Shown piece after piece: positions 1 to 9,954 of a DNA stretch of 64,000 bases. Origin of the DNA: Heracleum sosnowskyi (taxonomy: Eukaryota > Streptophyta > Magnoliopsida > Apiales > Apiaceae); assembly GCA_030848705.1 (NCBI GenBank), contig CM061236.1, positions 141,454,574 to 141,518,573 of the forward strand, given 5' to 3'. Below the pieces are notes generated by a model. That model saw only the letters and a program-made list of their open reading frames with translations. It ran no database searches and was not told the origin of the DNA. Position 1 is the stretch's first letter. Each line of letters opens with the position of its first letter. Both the position numbers and the translations under genes were made by a program.

Positions 1-862
1 TTTCTAGGCTTCATTGTCAATCATCGGGGAATTGAAGCAAACCCTGCCAAGATTAAAGCTTTAGTCGAGATGCGATCTCCTCGAAACATAAAGGAGGTTC
101 AGAGTCTTACTGGTAGGATTGCAGCTCTAAACAGGTTTGTCTCCAAATCTTCAGATAAATGTAGAGAATTCTTTGCCGCAATCAAGAAAGGAAAGAACTT
201 CGAATGGAACCCGGAATGTGAAGCTGCTTTTACAAAGATAAATGAACAGTTGGGCAGTCCTCCATTGCTGTCTAAACCTCTAGATGGAGAGGTTCTCATC
301 TTGTACTTGGCAGTTTCAGAATATTCTATCAGTGCTGTAATAGTCCGGGAGGAGCTACAGGTTCAACACCCGGTTTATTACGTAAGTAAAAGGTTGCTGG
401 ACGCCGAAACACGGTATTCTAACATGGAAAAGTTGTCTTATGCCTTAATCTTGGCTTCGAGGAAGCTTCGGCCTTATTTTCAAGCACACCGAATCGAGGT
501 ACGTACTTCATTCCCTCTAAGGCAGGTTTTGCACAAACCTGAAGCTTCGGGAAGGCTTATGAAATGGGCTGTGGAGTTGGGACAATTCGATATTGACTTC
601 AAGCCAAGAACGGCTATAAAAGGGCAAGTGTTGGCAGACTTTTTGCTGGAATTCCCTCCGTCATTTGAGGTCAAGGGCGACGAGTGTATAGCTGAACCTT
701 CAGCCCCGGAAGAGATGGTTGAAAACTGCTCACCATGGTGGACACTTTACGTAGATGGAGCGGTAAATGGAAATGGGGCAGGAGCTGGTATTATTCTCAT
801 TAGCTCGGAGGGCCACAAGCTTCAAATCTCCATTCACTTCGTTTTTAACGCAACGAACAATG
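1..862 (+). pseudogene. Gypsy pol, first part: RT C-terminus, RNase H 1 and start of RNase H 2
   Basis: The frame is open from base 1. It begins with the end of the RT domain (FLGFIVNHRGIE). The connection/RNase H 1 domain follows (FEWNPECEAAF; YVSKRLLDAETRYSNMEKL; MKWAVELGQFDIDF). A linker leads to the start of the second RNase H, with its first acidic residue in WTLYVDGA at about 742-765. The frame then runs into the copia LTR at 863, which supplies a spurious tail and stop. The three remaining RNase H 2 acidic residues lie beyond the insertion at 9,950 onward, in register once the inserted element and one target copy are ignored. No protein from this half could have a complete second RNase H. 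Confidence 0.88.
858..862. repeat. Target-site duplication CAATG, left copy
   Basis: The five bases directly before the 5' LTR match the five directly after the 3' LTR (9,950-9,954). Five bases is the usual copia duplication size. It fixes both ends of the inserted element. Confidence 0.95.
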
Positions 863-2428
863 TGAAAGTGTTTTGTCCTAAATCCAATCATGTATGATGA
901 GTTAGGAAGAACTTTCTTGTATTCTTATTTGATTTCGTTTATATTAATAAAAGACTTGTTTTGTTTTTATTACGGGCTTTATCTATTTAAAGTGTTTTTA
1001 AATAAGATGTTCCATAGTTTAGAGTAAAGCTTCTAGAATTATAATGAGATTGTAATAGTGAGATCTAGAAGATGATAACTCTAGACTTAAACAGTTCCTG
1101 ATCATAGGATAACTAATCGGAAGTTAGTGAATCCGCAAAGATTGGTACATACTATGCTTGCTCCCTTCAGGAGGATGTCTGTTCTCATAGGCATTTGTGT
1201 GGTGACACTATAGCTAGTATGTAGGTGCTTATTAGGGAATAAGTTCACTGAACATGACTCGAGTAGTTGGACAACTAATGGAGGTTACTCACGTGTCGAT
1301 AGTTGTTCACTGAGTGATAGTTGTACAAGTGTCCTTAGACTTGAGATCGTTAAAGTTATCTTGTATATAATGAACTGTGCTTTGGTTTAGTCCTTAGTCT
1401 CAAGGACATCCATTAGGTCTATTCTGGGCATAGGGATTTGTGTATGGAGATAGTTAACGTCAATAGAGGATCTACCCCTTCCAGTATAGGAAGTGAATAT
1501 CCTATGTTATTCTTAGTATGCGAGTTCTGGAATCTCTGGCCAGAGTGAATGAAATTAGAAAGGAGTTTCTAATTTGCATTAATATGAACTTTGCATTATG
1601 AATAAGAAATCATATGATTAAATCTGATAGGCTTGACACGAGTTCCGTGCCTTGTATTTAATCGGGATATTGTAGGGTAGAAGGAATTGATTGTACTGTA
1701 ACTAGTCACTGACAGGTTCTTGGTATTCTAAGCAGTGAATTCATATTATCCGGATAGTCGCGATATGTTGAGAAGCATCACTCACGATGTAGAATAAATA
1801 TAATTAATCAGTTAATTATATTTAATGAATTTTAGAATTCATATAAATAATAAATAAAAAGTTTATTATTATTTATTTCTACTACCGGCTTAATATTGAA
1901 CCTACAGGGTCACACCATAAAAAGATTAATTTATTGATGAAGGTATTTTGAGAGAGAATAATAATAATGATTAAAATAGTTTTAATTATTATTTAAACAT
2001 TTTATAAGAGAAAGTGATGGATTTATATATTAATATATATTGATATATTAAATATATTAACCCTACTTGAGCCCTATATAAAGGATGAGATGAGATGAGT
2101 TAGATACACTTTTGTTTTTGTGAAAAACCTAGTTGCCTCTCCTTCTTCTTCATCTCTCTCTCTCTCTCAAAAGAAAAAGGAAAACCTCCATTTTTATAAA
2201 GCTTCAAGTTTTATAAAAAGCTTCATCGAAGAATTATTCTTGGTGGATACCGGTAGAGGGCTTCACACTCTGAGAAGCTACTGCTAACGATCATCTCGAT
2301 TCAAAGCTTCGATTTTTCAAGGTAAGATTTTGATTCCACATCATTTTACAGTTTTCTATATGTGCGATATATGGATTTTACGAAATAAAATGTTATTTCA
2401 TGCTTCCGCTCATCCTTATATTCCTTCA
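863..2428 (+). repeat. 5' LTR of the copia element
   Basis: Runs from TGAAAGTG to CCTTCA and is followed after one base by the primer site. It contains a TATA box at 2,073-2,083 and a CT-rich stretch at about 2,140-2,168 that would lie in the 5' leader of the transcript. Confidence 0.95.
2073..2083 (+). promoter_or_regulatory. LTR TATA box
   Basis: CTATATAAAGG lies about 355 bp before the LTR end, with a pyrimidine-rich tract downstream. This is the expected U3/R position, and the 3' LTR has the same box at about 9,594-9,604. Confidence 0.7.
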
Positions 2429-2429
2429 A

Positions 2430-2441
2430 TGGTATCAGAGC
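2430..2441 (+). other. Primer-binding site, initiator tRNA-Met type
   Basis: TGGTATCAGAGC starts two bases after the LTR end. It is the standard plant copia primer site complementary to the 3' end of initiator tRNA-Met. Confidence 0.93.
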
Positions 2442-3086
2442 CAGGTTGTTGCATATAGAGAATCATGTGAAAATTTTAGATTTTTTGATGCATGTATGGA
2501 TTTATTATGATTTTTGCAAGTATATTTAGATTTAATTATGAATTAATTCGAAATATGATTTGCATGAGATTTTGACCATTGATCTGGGTTCTACAAGTGT
2601 TGTGGATCATCTAGGTATTTTTTTTCATAATTTTGTGATGTGTAGATTATTTGATATGAATTTTTTAAAATTGTTTTAATTAAAATTCATAAAATAATTA
2701 TGCATGTTGAAATATATGAATTAAAATTTGCACAAGGACCCCATAGATACTTGCTTATTTTTGCTTTTGTTTGATTTCAGAAATCATATTATTTTGATTT
2801 TTTATTAATTTATTAATTAATTGTTAATTAATTTATTAATATTAAAATGAAATAATAATAACAATAAATGCATTAATGGCTAGGCAGTTTTTTTTTTGTG
2901 TGTTTTAAATGCTTTATAGCATAGAAATGTTGTAACTTACTTAGCATTAAATAAAAAAATGTTTTTTTTATTAATTGTGTTTTTTTAGTGTAATAAAAGC
3001 TAGAGGAGTTACAATAATATAAATTAAAAAAAAAAAAAAAAACTGCTGCTGGCCGCGCGCGCGTGGCGCGCACTCGCTGGGAAGGG

Positions 3087-3216
3087 TGTAACGCATTCCG
3101 GGAATGCGTTACAGACCTTGTAACGCATGGGCGTCATGCGTTACACAATTAAAAGCTCATGCGTTACACAATTAATAGCTTTTAATTGTTGTAACGCATG
3201 AGCGTCATGCATTACA
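3087..3216. repeat. Three consecutive hairpins built on TGTAACGCAT
   Basis: Near-palindromes lie at 3,087-3,113, 3,119-3,145 and 3,190-3,216, each pairing TGTAACGCAT with ATGCGTTACA (the last arm has one change). A half copy lies at 3,157-3,168. CAATTAAAAGCT and AGCTTTTAATTG between them also pair. Confidence 0.85.
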
Positions 3217-3946
3217 GCCCCTCTGTCCACATTAAATTTGATTTTTTGGGAGTTTGGTAACTCCGTTTTGGGCGTGCAATATACCGTTGGATTCGTTTTT
3301 CCGAGACGGATCTAATGGAGTGGTCAAATATTTTTTATATAAAAGTTTGGAACTGTTTATATTCCCGGATGTGTTTTAAAGCATGTATTAATTGTTTTAA
3401 TTGCTTTTAAATACTATAATAAATCCATACATCATTATATCATTGTATGACATGATATTACTTGCATGCTTACTTGTTTATTTATTTTTATATATGAGAT
3501 ATATGCCTAGATTTACCATGCGATGATAGATTTAGGTGAACTTAAATCAATATAAGGCGTGCTCTAGAAAATCTAGAATAGGAATCGTTTCTTGCCTTAA
3601 CAATAATATTATGAGTACAACCATGAGATTCTTATGTTTATGAAACATAGAGTGAAATACTCTTTTGATGTTGAAAATGAAAATTTCTGTCTAGGCCGTT
3701 GGGTTTTAAGCGGGACCGATGTGACCCCTCCAACACACTGGGAATTTTTCATTTAAATATCATAATTGTATTTTGTTCAAGAAAAAGAGAATATCCTAGT
3801 AATATGATTATGGTTGTAACATAATATAATCCCTCTAAAATTAAATAATATCAAGTAGTAATTGGCCAATGACACAACGGGCTTGTGTCGGTCATAGCCT
3901 TCCAACATGGTAGAGAGTAGTTCTTATTTTTGAATCATTGTCGTTT

Positions 3947-4241
3947 CGTGCTACAGCCGAGGGCTTTGATTTCGAGATAAGAAATACTTGTCTATTACAT
4001 AGAGATGTGTACAATGAATTAGAATCTAATGGTCGTTACGTGCCACAGCCGTGGGCTATTGGAGACTGATTCAATTGTACGAAATGTTGGGTTAGACTTG
4101 ACTTAGAATATTGAGTTTGTCGTGCTACAGCCGTGACTCAATTATTCAAGAGGCTAAAGTTTTATTAGGGAATAACATGAGATGTAATTGACAAGAGTTG
4201 TCTGCCTACTGAACATCACATGGCGTTTCGTGCCACAGCCG
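3947..4241 (+). repeat. Four spaced copies of CGTGCYACAGCCG
   Basis: Copies start at 3,947, 4,039, 4,121 and 4,229, with spacings of 92, 82 and 108 bases. The intervening sequence is not conserved, so the motif rather than a tandem unit is repeated. All lie in the untranslated leader. Confidence 0.85.
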
Positions 4242-4445
4242 AGGTTGTGTGATGGAATGTAGGATCCCTAAACCCACTAGCATTATGAATGCTTAATTTT
4301 TCCACTTAGGGGGTTGTATAAATTAGATAAACTAGTGGGAGCCACTTATGAATAAAGACCCGATTCATATAGTGTTTTAAAATGAAATTGAATATTTGCT
4401 AAGTGTTGTTATGTGTTTATCATTTACAGATTTACTATATACATT

Positions 4446-5690
4446 ATGTCTTCCGAACTATCACTCCGGAGCATACTGGATGCTCACAAATTGACTGGTC
4501 CCAATTTTGCTGACTGGCTTCGAAACCTGAAAATTGTTCTCAGGGTTGAGAAGCTGGAATATGTGCTTAACTCACCTAAGCCTACTGAACCTGCTGATGA
4601 TGCACATGATGATGAACATGTTGTGTATCGTAAGTGGATAGATGATGCAAATGTTGCTCAATGTATCATACTAGCTTCCATGAACGTTGAGCTACAGAAG
4701 CAGCATGAGCATATGGATGCTCACACTATCCTAACACATCTACAAGAGTTGTATGATGTGGCAGGGAGGACAGCTCGATATGAGATATCGAAGGAGCTGT
4801 TCCGTTGTAGGATGTCTGAGGGAACATCTGTGAATGACCATGTACTTAAGATGATCAATTTGATTGAACGTCTTGGACAACTTGGTTTTGTCATGGATGG
4901 GGAGCTAAACCAAGACTTGGTCTTGCAATCGCTCCCAGATTCGTTTTCGCAGTTTGTTGTGAACTTTCACATGAATAAGCTGGACGTCAGCCTGGCTGAA
5001 CTCCACAACATGTTGAAGACTGCGGAATCAAATTTTCCCTCTAAGAAGAGTTCTGTTCTTCTAATTGGTGAAGGTTCCAATCCTAAGAAAAGGAAGAAGA
5101 ACCCTCCCAAGAAGAAGAAAGTAGGTGAGAAAAAGCCGGTTCCACCAAAAGCTGAAGACCCCAAGAGCAAAGCTGTTTGCTTCCACTGTAACAAGGTGGG
5201 GCACTGGAAGAGGAACTGCAAGGCTTACCTTGCAGAGTTGAAAAAGAAGAAGGGTAGTGAGACTGCCGCTTCTGGTTCAGGTATGTTCATGATTGAAGTG
5301 AATATGTCATTAAATCAAATTTCTACTTGGGTATTAGATACCGCCTGTGGTTCTCACATTTGCAATTCGTTGCAGGGACTAAGGAGAAGTAGGACTCTTG
5401 AGGAAGAGGAAGTGATTCTACGGATGGGAAATGGAGCAAGAGTTGCTGCTGAAGCTGTAGGATCATTTGATTTACATATACCTACGGGCAAGACTATTGT
5501 TTTAAATAATTGTTATTTTGTTCCCTCGATTGTGAGGAATATTATTTCTATTCCCATGTTAGACTTGGCTGGATTTTCGTTTGTTATTCAGAATAATAAA
5601 TGTTCAATTCTTAGAGATAATGTTCTTTATGGTAGTGGTATTTTAAATAATGGTCTGTATGTATGTGACGTAGAGCATAATTTACTATAA
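4446..5690 (+). CDS. Copia gag and protease
   Basis: The chosen ATG opens MSSELSLRSILDAHKLTG, the usual gag start of this lineage; an in-frame upstream ATG at 4,413 adds eleven residues without gag similarity. The UBN2-type capsid region covers residues 10-200, a lysine-rich stretch follows, and a CCHC zinc knuckle (CFHCNKVGHWKRNC) lies near residues 246-259. The protease active-site motif is LDTACGSHIC, with DTA where many copia proteases have DTG or DSG. The frame closes with TAA at 5,688-5,690 in the protease-integrase linker, although plant copia elements normally read one gag-pol frame here. The following pol is in the same frame, so a single base change would account for the stop. Confidence 0.9.
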   Translation: MSSELSLRSILDAHKLTGPNFADWLRNLKIVLRVEKLEYVLNSPKPTEPADDAHDDEHVVYRKWIDDANVAQCIILASMNVELQKQHEHMDAHTILTHLQELYDVAGRTARYEISKELFRCRMSEGTSVNDHVLKMINLIERLGQLGFVMDGELNQDLVLQSLPDSFSQFVVNFHMNKLDVSLAELHNMLKTAESNFPSKKSSVLLIGEGSNPKKRKKNPPKKKKVGEKKPVPPKAEDPKSKAVCFHCNKVGHWKRNCKAYLAELKKKKGSETAASGSGMFMIEVNMSLNQISTWVLDTACGSHICNSLQGLRRSRTLEEEEVILRMGNGARVAAEAVGSFDLHIPTGKTIVLNNCYFVPSIVRNIISIPMLDLAGFSFVIQNNKCSILRDNVLYGSGILNNGLYVCDVEHNLL

Positions 5691-8369
5691 ATTGAACGTA
5701 CTAATAAAAGGAAAAGGGATGATGAAAATCTCACCTATTTGTGGCACTGCAGACTTGGTCATATTAGTGAAAATAGACTTCGGACATTGCATAAGGAAGG
5801 GTTACTTGACCCCTTTGATTTTGAATCATATCCTACATGCGAGTCTTGTCTATTGGGTAAAATGACCAAATCTCCATTTAGTGGACATGGAGAGAGGGCT
5901 GCAGATTTGCTAGGATTGGTACACACAGATGTATGTGGACCGATGTCTACGCAAGGCATGGGTGGATTTTCGTACTTCATTACTTTCACAGATGATCGAT
6001 CTAGATTCGGATATGTGTATTTGATGAAACACAAGTCTGAAGCCTTTGAAAAGTTCAAAGAATATAAGAATGAAGTGGAGAAACAAACCAAACATAGTAT
6101 TAAAACTCTTCGATCAGATCGAGGTGGTGAATACTTGAGTGGAGAGTTTCTAGATTATCTCAAAGAAAATGGTATAGTCTCTCAGTGGACTCCTCCATAT
6201 ACTCCACAGTTGAATGGGGTATCTGAAAGGAGAAATCGAACTTTGTTAGACATGGTTCGATCCATGATGAGCTATGCAGATCTTCCAGTATCACTTTGGG
6301 GTTATGCATTGGAAACCTCAGCATATTTACTGAATAAGGTGCCTTCCAAATCTGTTCCTCAAACTCCATATGAGATATGGAAAGAAAGGAAACCGAGTCT
6401 TAAACACGTTAAGATTTGGGGATGTCCAGCTTATGTCAAGAAAGTCGACCCTGATAAGCTGGAATCTCGATCCGTAAAATGTAGGTTTGTGGGATATCCT
6501 AAAGAGACTTTAGGGTATTACTTTTACACCGATCATAGGGTGTTTGTCTCCAGACATGCTACCTTCTTGGAAAAACAGTTTATCCTTGAAGGAAACAGTG
6601 GGAGCAAAATTGAACTTGATGAAGTTCAAGAAGCACAAACTACTACGGTTCAAGAGGAAGTACCTATTCAGAAAGAACAACCTTCTGTGGAACAGCCCAT
6701 TCGTAGGTCAGAGAGAGTGTCTCGCCAACCTGAGAGGTATTATGGCCTTGTCATTGAGAATGACAATGAGTTGTCAATCATTGATGATGACGACCCTATG
6801 ACCTATAATGAGGCTATGAGTAGTATTGACTCAGAGAAATGGCAGAGTGCCATGAAATCCGAAATGGAATCTATGTATACCAACCAAGTTTGGACTTTGG
6901 TTGAAGCACCTAAAGATGTGAAGCCTATTGGGTGCAAATGGGTATACAAGAGAAAGATTGGAGCAGATGGCCAGGTGGAGACCTATAAGGCCAGGCTCGT
7001 GGCAAAAGGATTCAGACAAAGGCAAGGGATTGACTTTGATGAAACTTTTTCGCCTGTAGCCCTGTTAAAATCAATTCGGATTTTGCTTGCGATTGCTGCT
7101 TACTACGACTATGAGATCTGGCAAATGGACGTGAAAACGGCCTTCCTCAATGGGAAACTTGAAGAGGAAGTGTATATGACACAGCCAGAGGGTTTTGTTT
7201 CCAAAGGGAATGAACACCTAGTGTGTAAGTTGCTACGAACCATATATGGGTTAAAGCAAGCTTCTCGTAGATGGAACATTCGTTTTGATGAGACAATCAA
7301 AGAGTTTGGTTTTATCAAAAACATAGATGAACCATGTGTCTACAAGAAGGTTAATGGGAGCGCGGTAACATTTCTTGTATTGTATGTGGATGACATACTT
7401 CTTATAGGAAATGATATACCGATGCTACAATCAGTCAAAGTGTGGCTATCAAAGAACTTCACTATGAAGGACATGGGAGAAGCATCCTACATTCTCGGTA
7501 TGAAGATCTATAGAGATAGATCTAGAAGAATGATAGGTCTTACCCAGGGTACATACATCGAGAAAGTGCTTAAAAGGTTCAGCATGGAAAACTCCAAGAG
7601 AGGTCTCATACCAATGAGCCATGGAGTATCCCTTTCCAAGAAGATGTCTCCTAAGACACCTGAAGAAAGGGAGCGTATGAGTAAGATTCCTTATGCTTCG
7701 GCAATAGGATCTATCATGTACGCGATGTTATGTACTAGGCCTGATGTTGCTCATTCAATTAGTGTGACGAGCAGATATCAGTCCAATCCAGGTGAAGACC
7801 ACTGGAAAGCAGTGAAGAACATCCTTAAGTATTTGCGAAGGACTAAGGATATTTTTCTTGTTTTTGGTGGATCTGAGTTGAAAATAGAGGGTTATACTGA
7901 CTCTAGTTTTCAATCAGAAAGTGATGATAGCACATCCATGTCAGGGTACGTGTTTACTCTGAATGGTGGAGCGATTAGTTGGAAGAGTTCCAAACAGTCT
8001 ACAACAGCTGACTCCACAGCGGAAGCAGAGTATATAGCTGCAAGTGAGGCTGCAAAAGAAGCCGTTTGGATGAGGAAATTTGTTTCTGAGTTGGGAGTTG
8101 TTCCTAGCATTGAGGAGCCTATTGTGATGTATTGTGATAACAACGCAGCAATAGCACAAGCCAAGGAACCTAGGTCTCATAAAAATTCCAAACATGTTTT
8201 GCGGCGCTTTCATTTGATTAGGGAAATCATTGAAAGAGGAGATGTCAAGATTGAGAGAGTTGACACACATAACAACGTAGCAGACCCACTCACAAAGTCA
8301 TTGTCTCAGATTCACTTTGATCGTCATAAAGAGAAGATGGGTATTAGATACCAGGGTGATTGGCTTTAG
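5691..8369 (+). CDS. Copia integrase, reverse transcriptase and RNase H
   Basis: Same frame as gag, directly after the TAA, and without its own upstream ATG. In order: GAG-pre-integrase zinc motif (HCRLGH ... CESCLLGK); integrase core with acidic residues in VHTDVCGP, LRSDRGGEY and the NGVSERRNRT helix; RT with KWVYKRKI, the LDVKTAFLNG-like QMDVKTAFLNG and catalytic YVDDILLIGND; RNase H with GYTDSS, TAEAEYIAASEAA and YCDNNAAIAQA. It ends in ADPLTKSLSQ and TAG just before the purine tract. All catalytic motifs are present and I see no other break. Expression would need the TAA to be bypassed or a helper element. Confidence 0.92.
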   Translation: MERTNKRKRDDENLTYLWHCRLGHISENRLRTLHKEGLLDPFDFESYPTCESCLLGKMTKSPFSGHGERAADLLGLVHTDVCGPMSTQGMGGFSYFITFTDDRSRFGYVYLMKHKSEAFEKFKEYKNEVEKQTKHSIKTLRSDRGGEYLSGEFLDYLKENGIVSQWTPPYTPQLNGVSERRNRTLLDMVRSMMSYADLPVSLWGYALETSAYLLNKVPSKSVPQTPYEIWKERKPSLKHVKIWGCPAYVKKVDPDKLESRSVKCRFVGYPKETLGYYFYTDHRVFVSRHATFLEKQFILEGNSGSKIELDEVQEAQTTTVQEEVPIQKEQPSVEQPIRRSERVSRQPERYYGLVIENDNELSIIDDDDPMTYNEAMSSIDSEKWQSAMKSEMESMYTNQVWTLVEAPKDVKPIGCKWVYKRKIGADGQVETYKARLVAKGFRQRQGIDFDETFSPVALLKSIRILLAIAAYYDYEIWQMDVKTAFLNGKLEEEVYMTQPEGFVSKGNEHLVCKLLRTIYGLKQASRRWNIRFDETIKEFGFIKNIDEPCVYKKVNGSAVTFLVLYVDDILLIGNDIPMLQSVKVWLSKNFTMKDMGEASYILGMKIYRDRSRRMIGLTQGTYIEKVLKRFSMENSKRGLIPMSHGVSLSKKMSPKTPEERERMSKIPYASAIGSIMYAMLCTRPDVAHSISVTSRYQSNPGEDHWKAVKNILKYLRRTKDIFLVFGGSELKIEGYTDSSFQSESDDSTSMSGYVFTLNGGAISWKSSKQSTTADSTAEAEYIAASEAAKEAVWMRKFVSELGVVPSIEEPIVMYCDNNAAIAQAKEPRSHKNSKHVLRRFHLIREIIERGDVKIERVDTHNNVADPLTKSLSQIHFDRHKEKMGIRYQGDWL

Positions 8370-8370
8370 T

Positions 8371-8383
8371 GCAAGTGGGAGAT
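8371..8383 (+). other. Polypurine tract of the copia element
   Basis: GCAAGTGGGAGAT sits between the pol stop and the 3' LTR, the expected plus-strand primer position. Confidence 0.85.
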
Positions 8384-9949
8384 TGAAAGTGTTTTGTCCT
8401 AAATCCAATCATGTATGATGAGTTAGGAAGAACTTTCTTGTATTCTTATTTGATTTCGTTTATATTAATAAAAGACTTGTTTTGTTTTTATTACGGGCTT
8501 TATCTATTTAAAGTGTTTTTAAATAAGATGTTCCATAGTTTAGAGTAAAGCTTCTAGAATTATAATGAGATTGTAATAGTGAGATCTAGAAGATGATAAC
8601 TCTAGACTTAAACAGTTCCTGATCATAGGATAACTAATCGGAAGTTAGTGAATCCGCAAAGATTGGTACATACTATGCTTGCTCCCTTCAGGAGGATGTC
8701 TGTTCTCATAGGCATTTGTGTGGTGACACTATAGCTAGTATGTAGGTGCTTATTAGGGAATAAGTTCACTGAACATGACTCGAGTAGTTGGACAACTAAT
8801 GGAGATTACTCACGTGTCGATAGTTGTTCACTGAGTGATAGTTGTACAAGTGTCCTTAGACTTGAGATCGTTAAAGTTATCTTGTATATAATGAACTGTG
8901 CTTTGGTTTAGTCCTTAGTCTCAAGGACATCCATTAGGTCTATTCTGGGCATAGGGATTTGTGTATGGAGATAGTTAACGTCAATAGAGGATCTACCCCT
9001 TCCAGTATAGGAAGTGAATATCCTATGTTATTCTTAGTATGCGAGTTCTGGAATCTCTGGCCAGAGTGAATGAAATTAGAAAGGAGTTTCTAATTTGCAT
9101 TAATATGAACTTTGCATTATGAATAAGAAATCATATGATTAAATCTGATAGGCTTGACACGAGTTCCGTGCCTTGTATTTAATCGGGATATTGTAGGGTA
9201 GAAGGAATTGATTGTACTGTAACTAGTCACTGACAGGTTCTTGGTATTCTAAGCAGTGAATTCATATTATCCGGATAGTCGCGATATGTTGAGAAGCATC
9301 ACTCACGATGTAGAATAAATATAATTAATCAGTTAATTATATTTAATGAATTTTAGAATTCATATAAATAATAAATAAAAAGTTTATTATTATTTATTTC
9401 TACTACCGGCTTAATATTGAACCTACAGGGTCACACCATAAAAAGATTAATTTATTGATGAAGGTATTTTGAGAGAGAATAATAATAATGATTAAAATAG
9501 TTTTAATTATTATTTAAACATTTTATAAGAGAAAGTGAGGGATTTATATATTAATATATATTGATATATTAAATATATTAACCCTACTTGAGCCCTATAT
9601 AAAGGATGAGATGAGATGAGTTAGATACACTTTTGTTTTTGTGAAAAACCTAGTTGCCTCTCCTTCTTCTTCATCTCTCTCTCTCTCTCAAAAGAAAAAG
9701 GAAAACCTCCATTTTTATAAAGCTTCAAGTTTTATAAAAAGCTTCATCGAAGAATTATTCTTGGTGGATACCGGTAGAGGGCTTCACACTCTGAGAAGCT
9801 ACTGCTAACGATCATCTCGATTCAAAGCTTCGATTTTTCAAGGTAAGATTTTGATTCCACATCATTTTACAGTTTTCTATATGTGCGATATATGGATTTT
9901 ACGAAATAAAATGTTATTTCATGCTTCCGCTCATCCTTATATTCCTTCA
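8384..9949 (+). repeat. 3' LTR of the copia element
   Basis: 1,566 bp, the same length as the 5' LTR, with two visible mismatches. It ends at CCTTCA and is followed directly by CAATG. Confidence 0.95.
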
Positions 9950-9954
9950 CAATG
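9950..9954. repeat. Target-site duplication CAATG, right copy
   Basis: Matches 858-862 and starts the resumed gypsy coding sequence. Confidence 0.95.

Larger units (their letters stand above)
2442..4445 (+). other. Long untranslated leader of the copia element
   Basis: About 2 kb with no credible coding frame between primer site and gag ATG. It is AT-rich, with an A run near 3,027-3,043, a hairpin cluster at 3,087-3,216 and four copies of a 13-base motif at 3,947-4,241. BARE-type elements have similarly long leaders that hold packaging and dimerisation signals; whether these repeats serve that role is not shown. Confidence 0.8.
863..9949 (+). mobile_element. Complete Ty1/copia retrotransposon, Angela/BARE-like
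   Basis: A 9,087-bp element with two 1,566-bp LTRs, a tRNA-Met primer site, a 2-kb leader, gag-protease, integrase-RT-RNase H and a purine tract, bounded by CAATG. By eye the LTRs differ at two positions (1284 against 8805, and 2018 against 9539), so the insertion is recent. Long LTRs, a leader of about 2 kb and a gag beginning with a short SLRSILDAHKL-type motif suggest the Angela/BARE lineage; that lineage call is inference. The only coding defect I see is one in-frame TAA at 5,688. Confidence 0.93.

Noticed and set aside
2873..3073. Minus-strand reading frame in the copia leader
   Set aside because: It runs through an A/T homopolymer and microsatellite-like sequence; no family likeness.
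5688..5690. Programmed readthrough of the TAA
   Set aside because: The bases after it (ATTGAA) do not match the known leaky plant context CARYYA; kept only as an open question.
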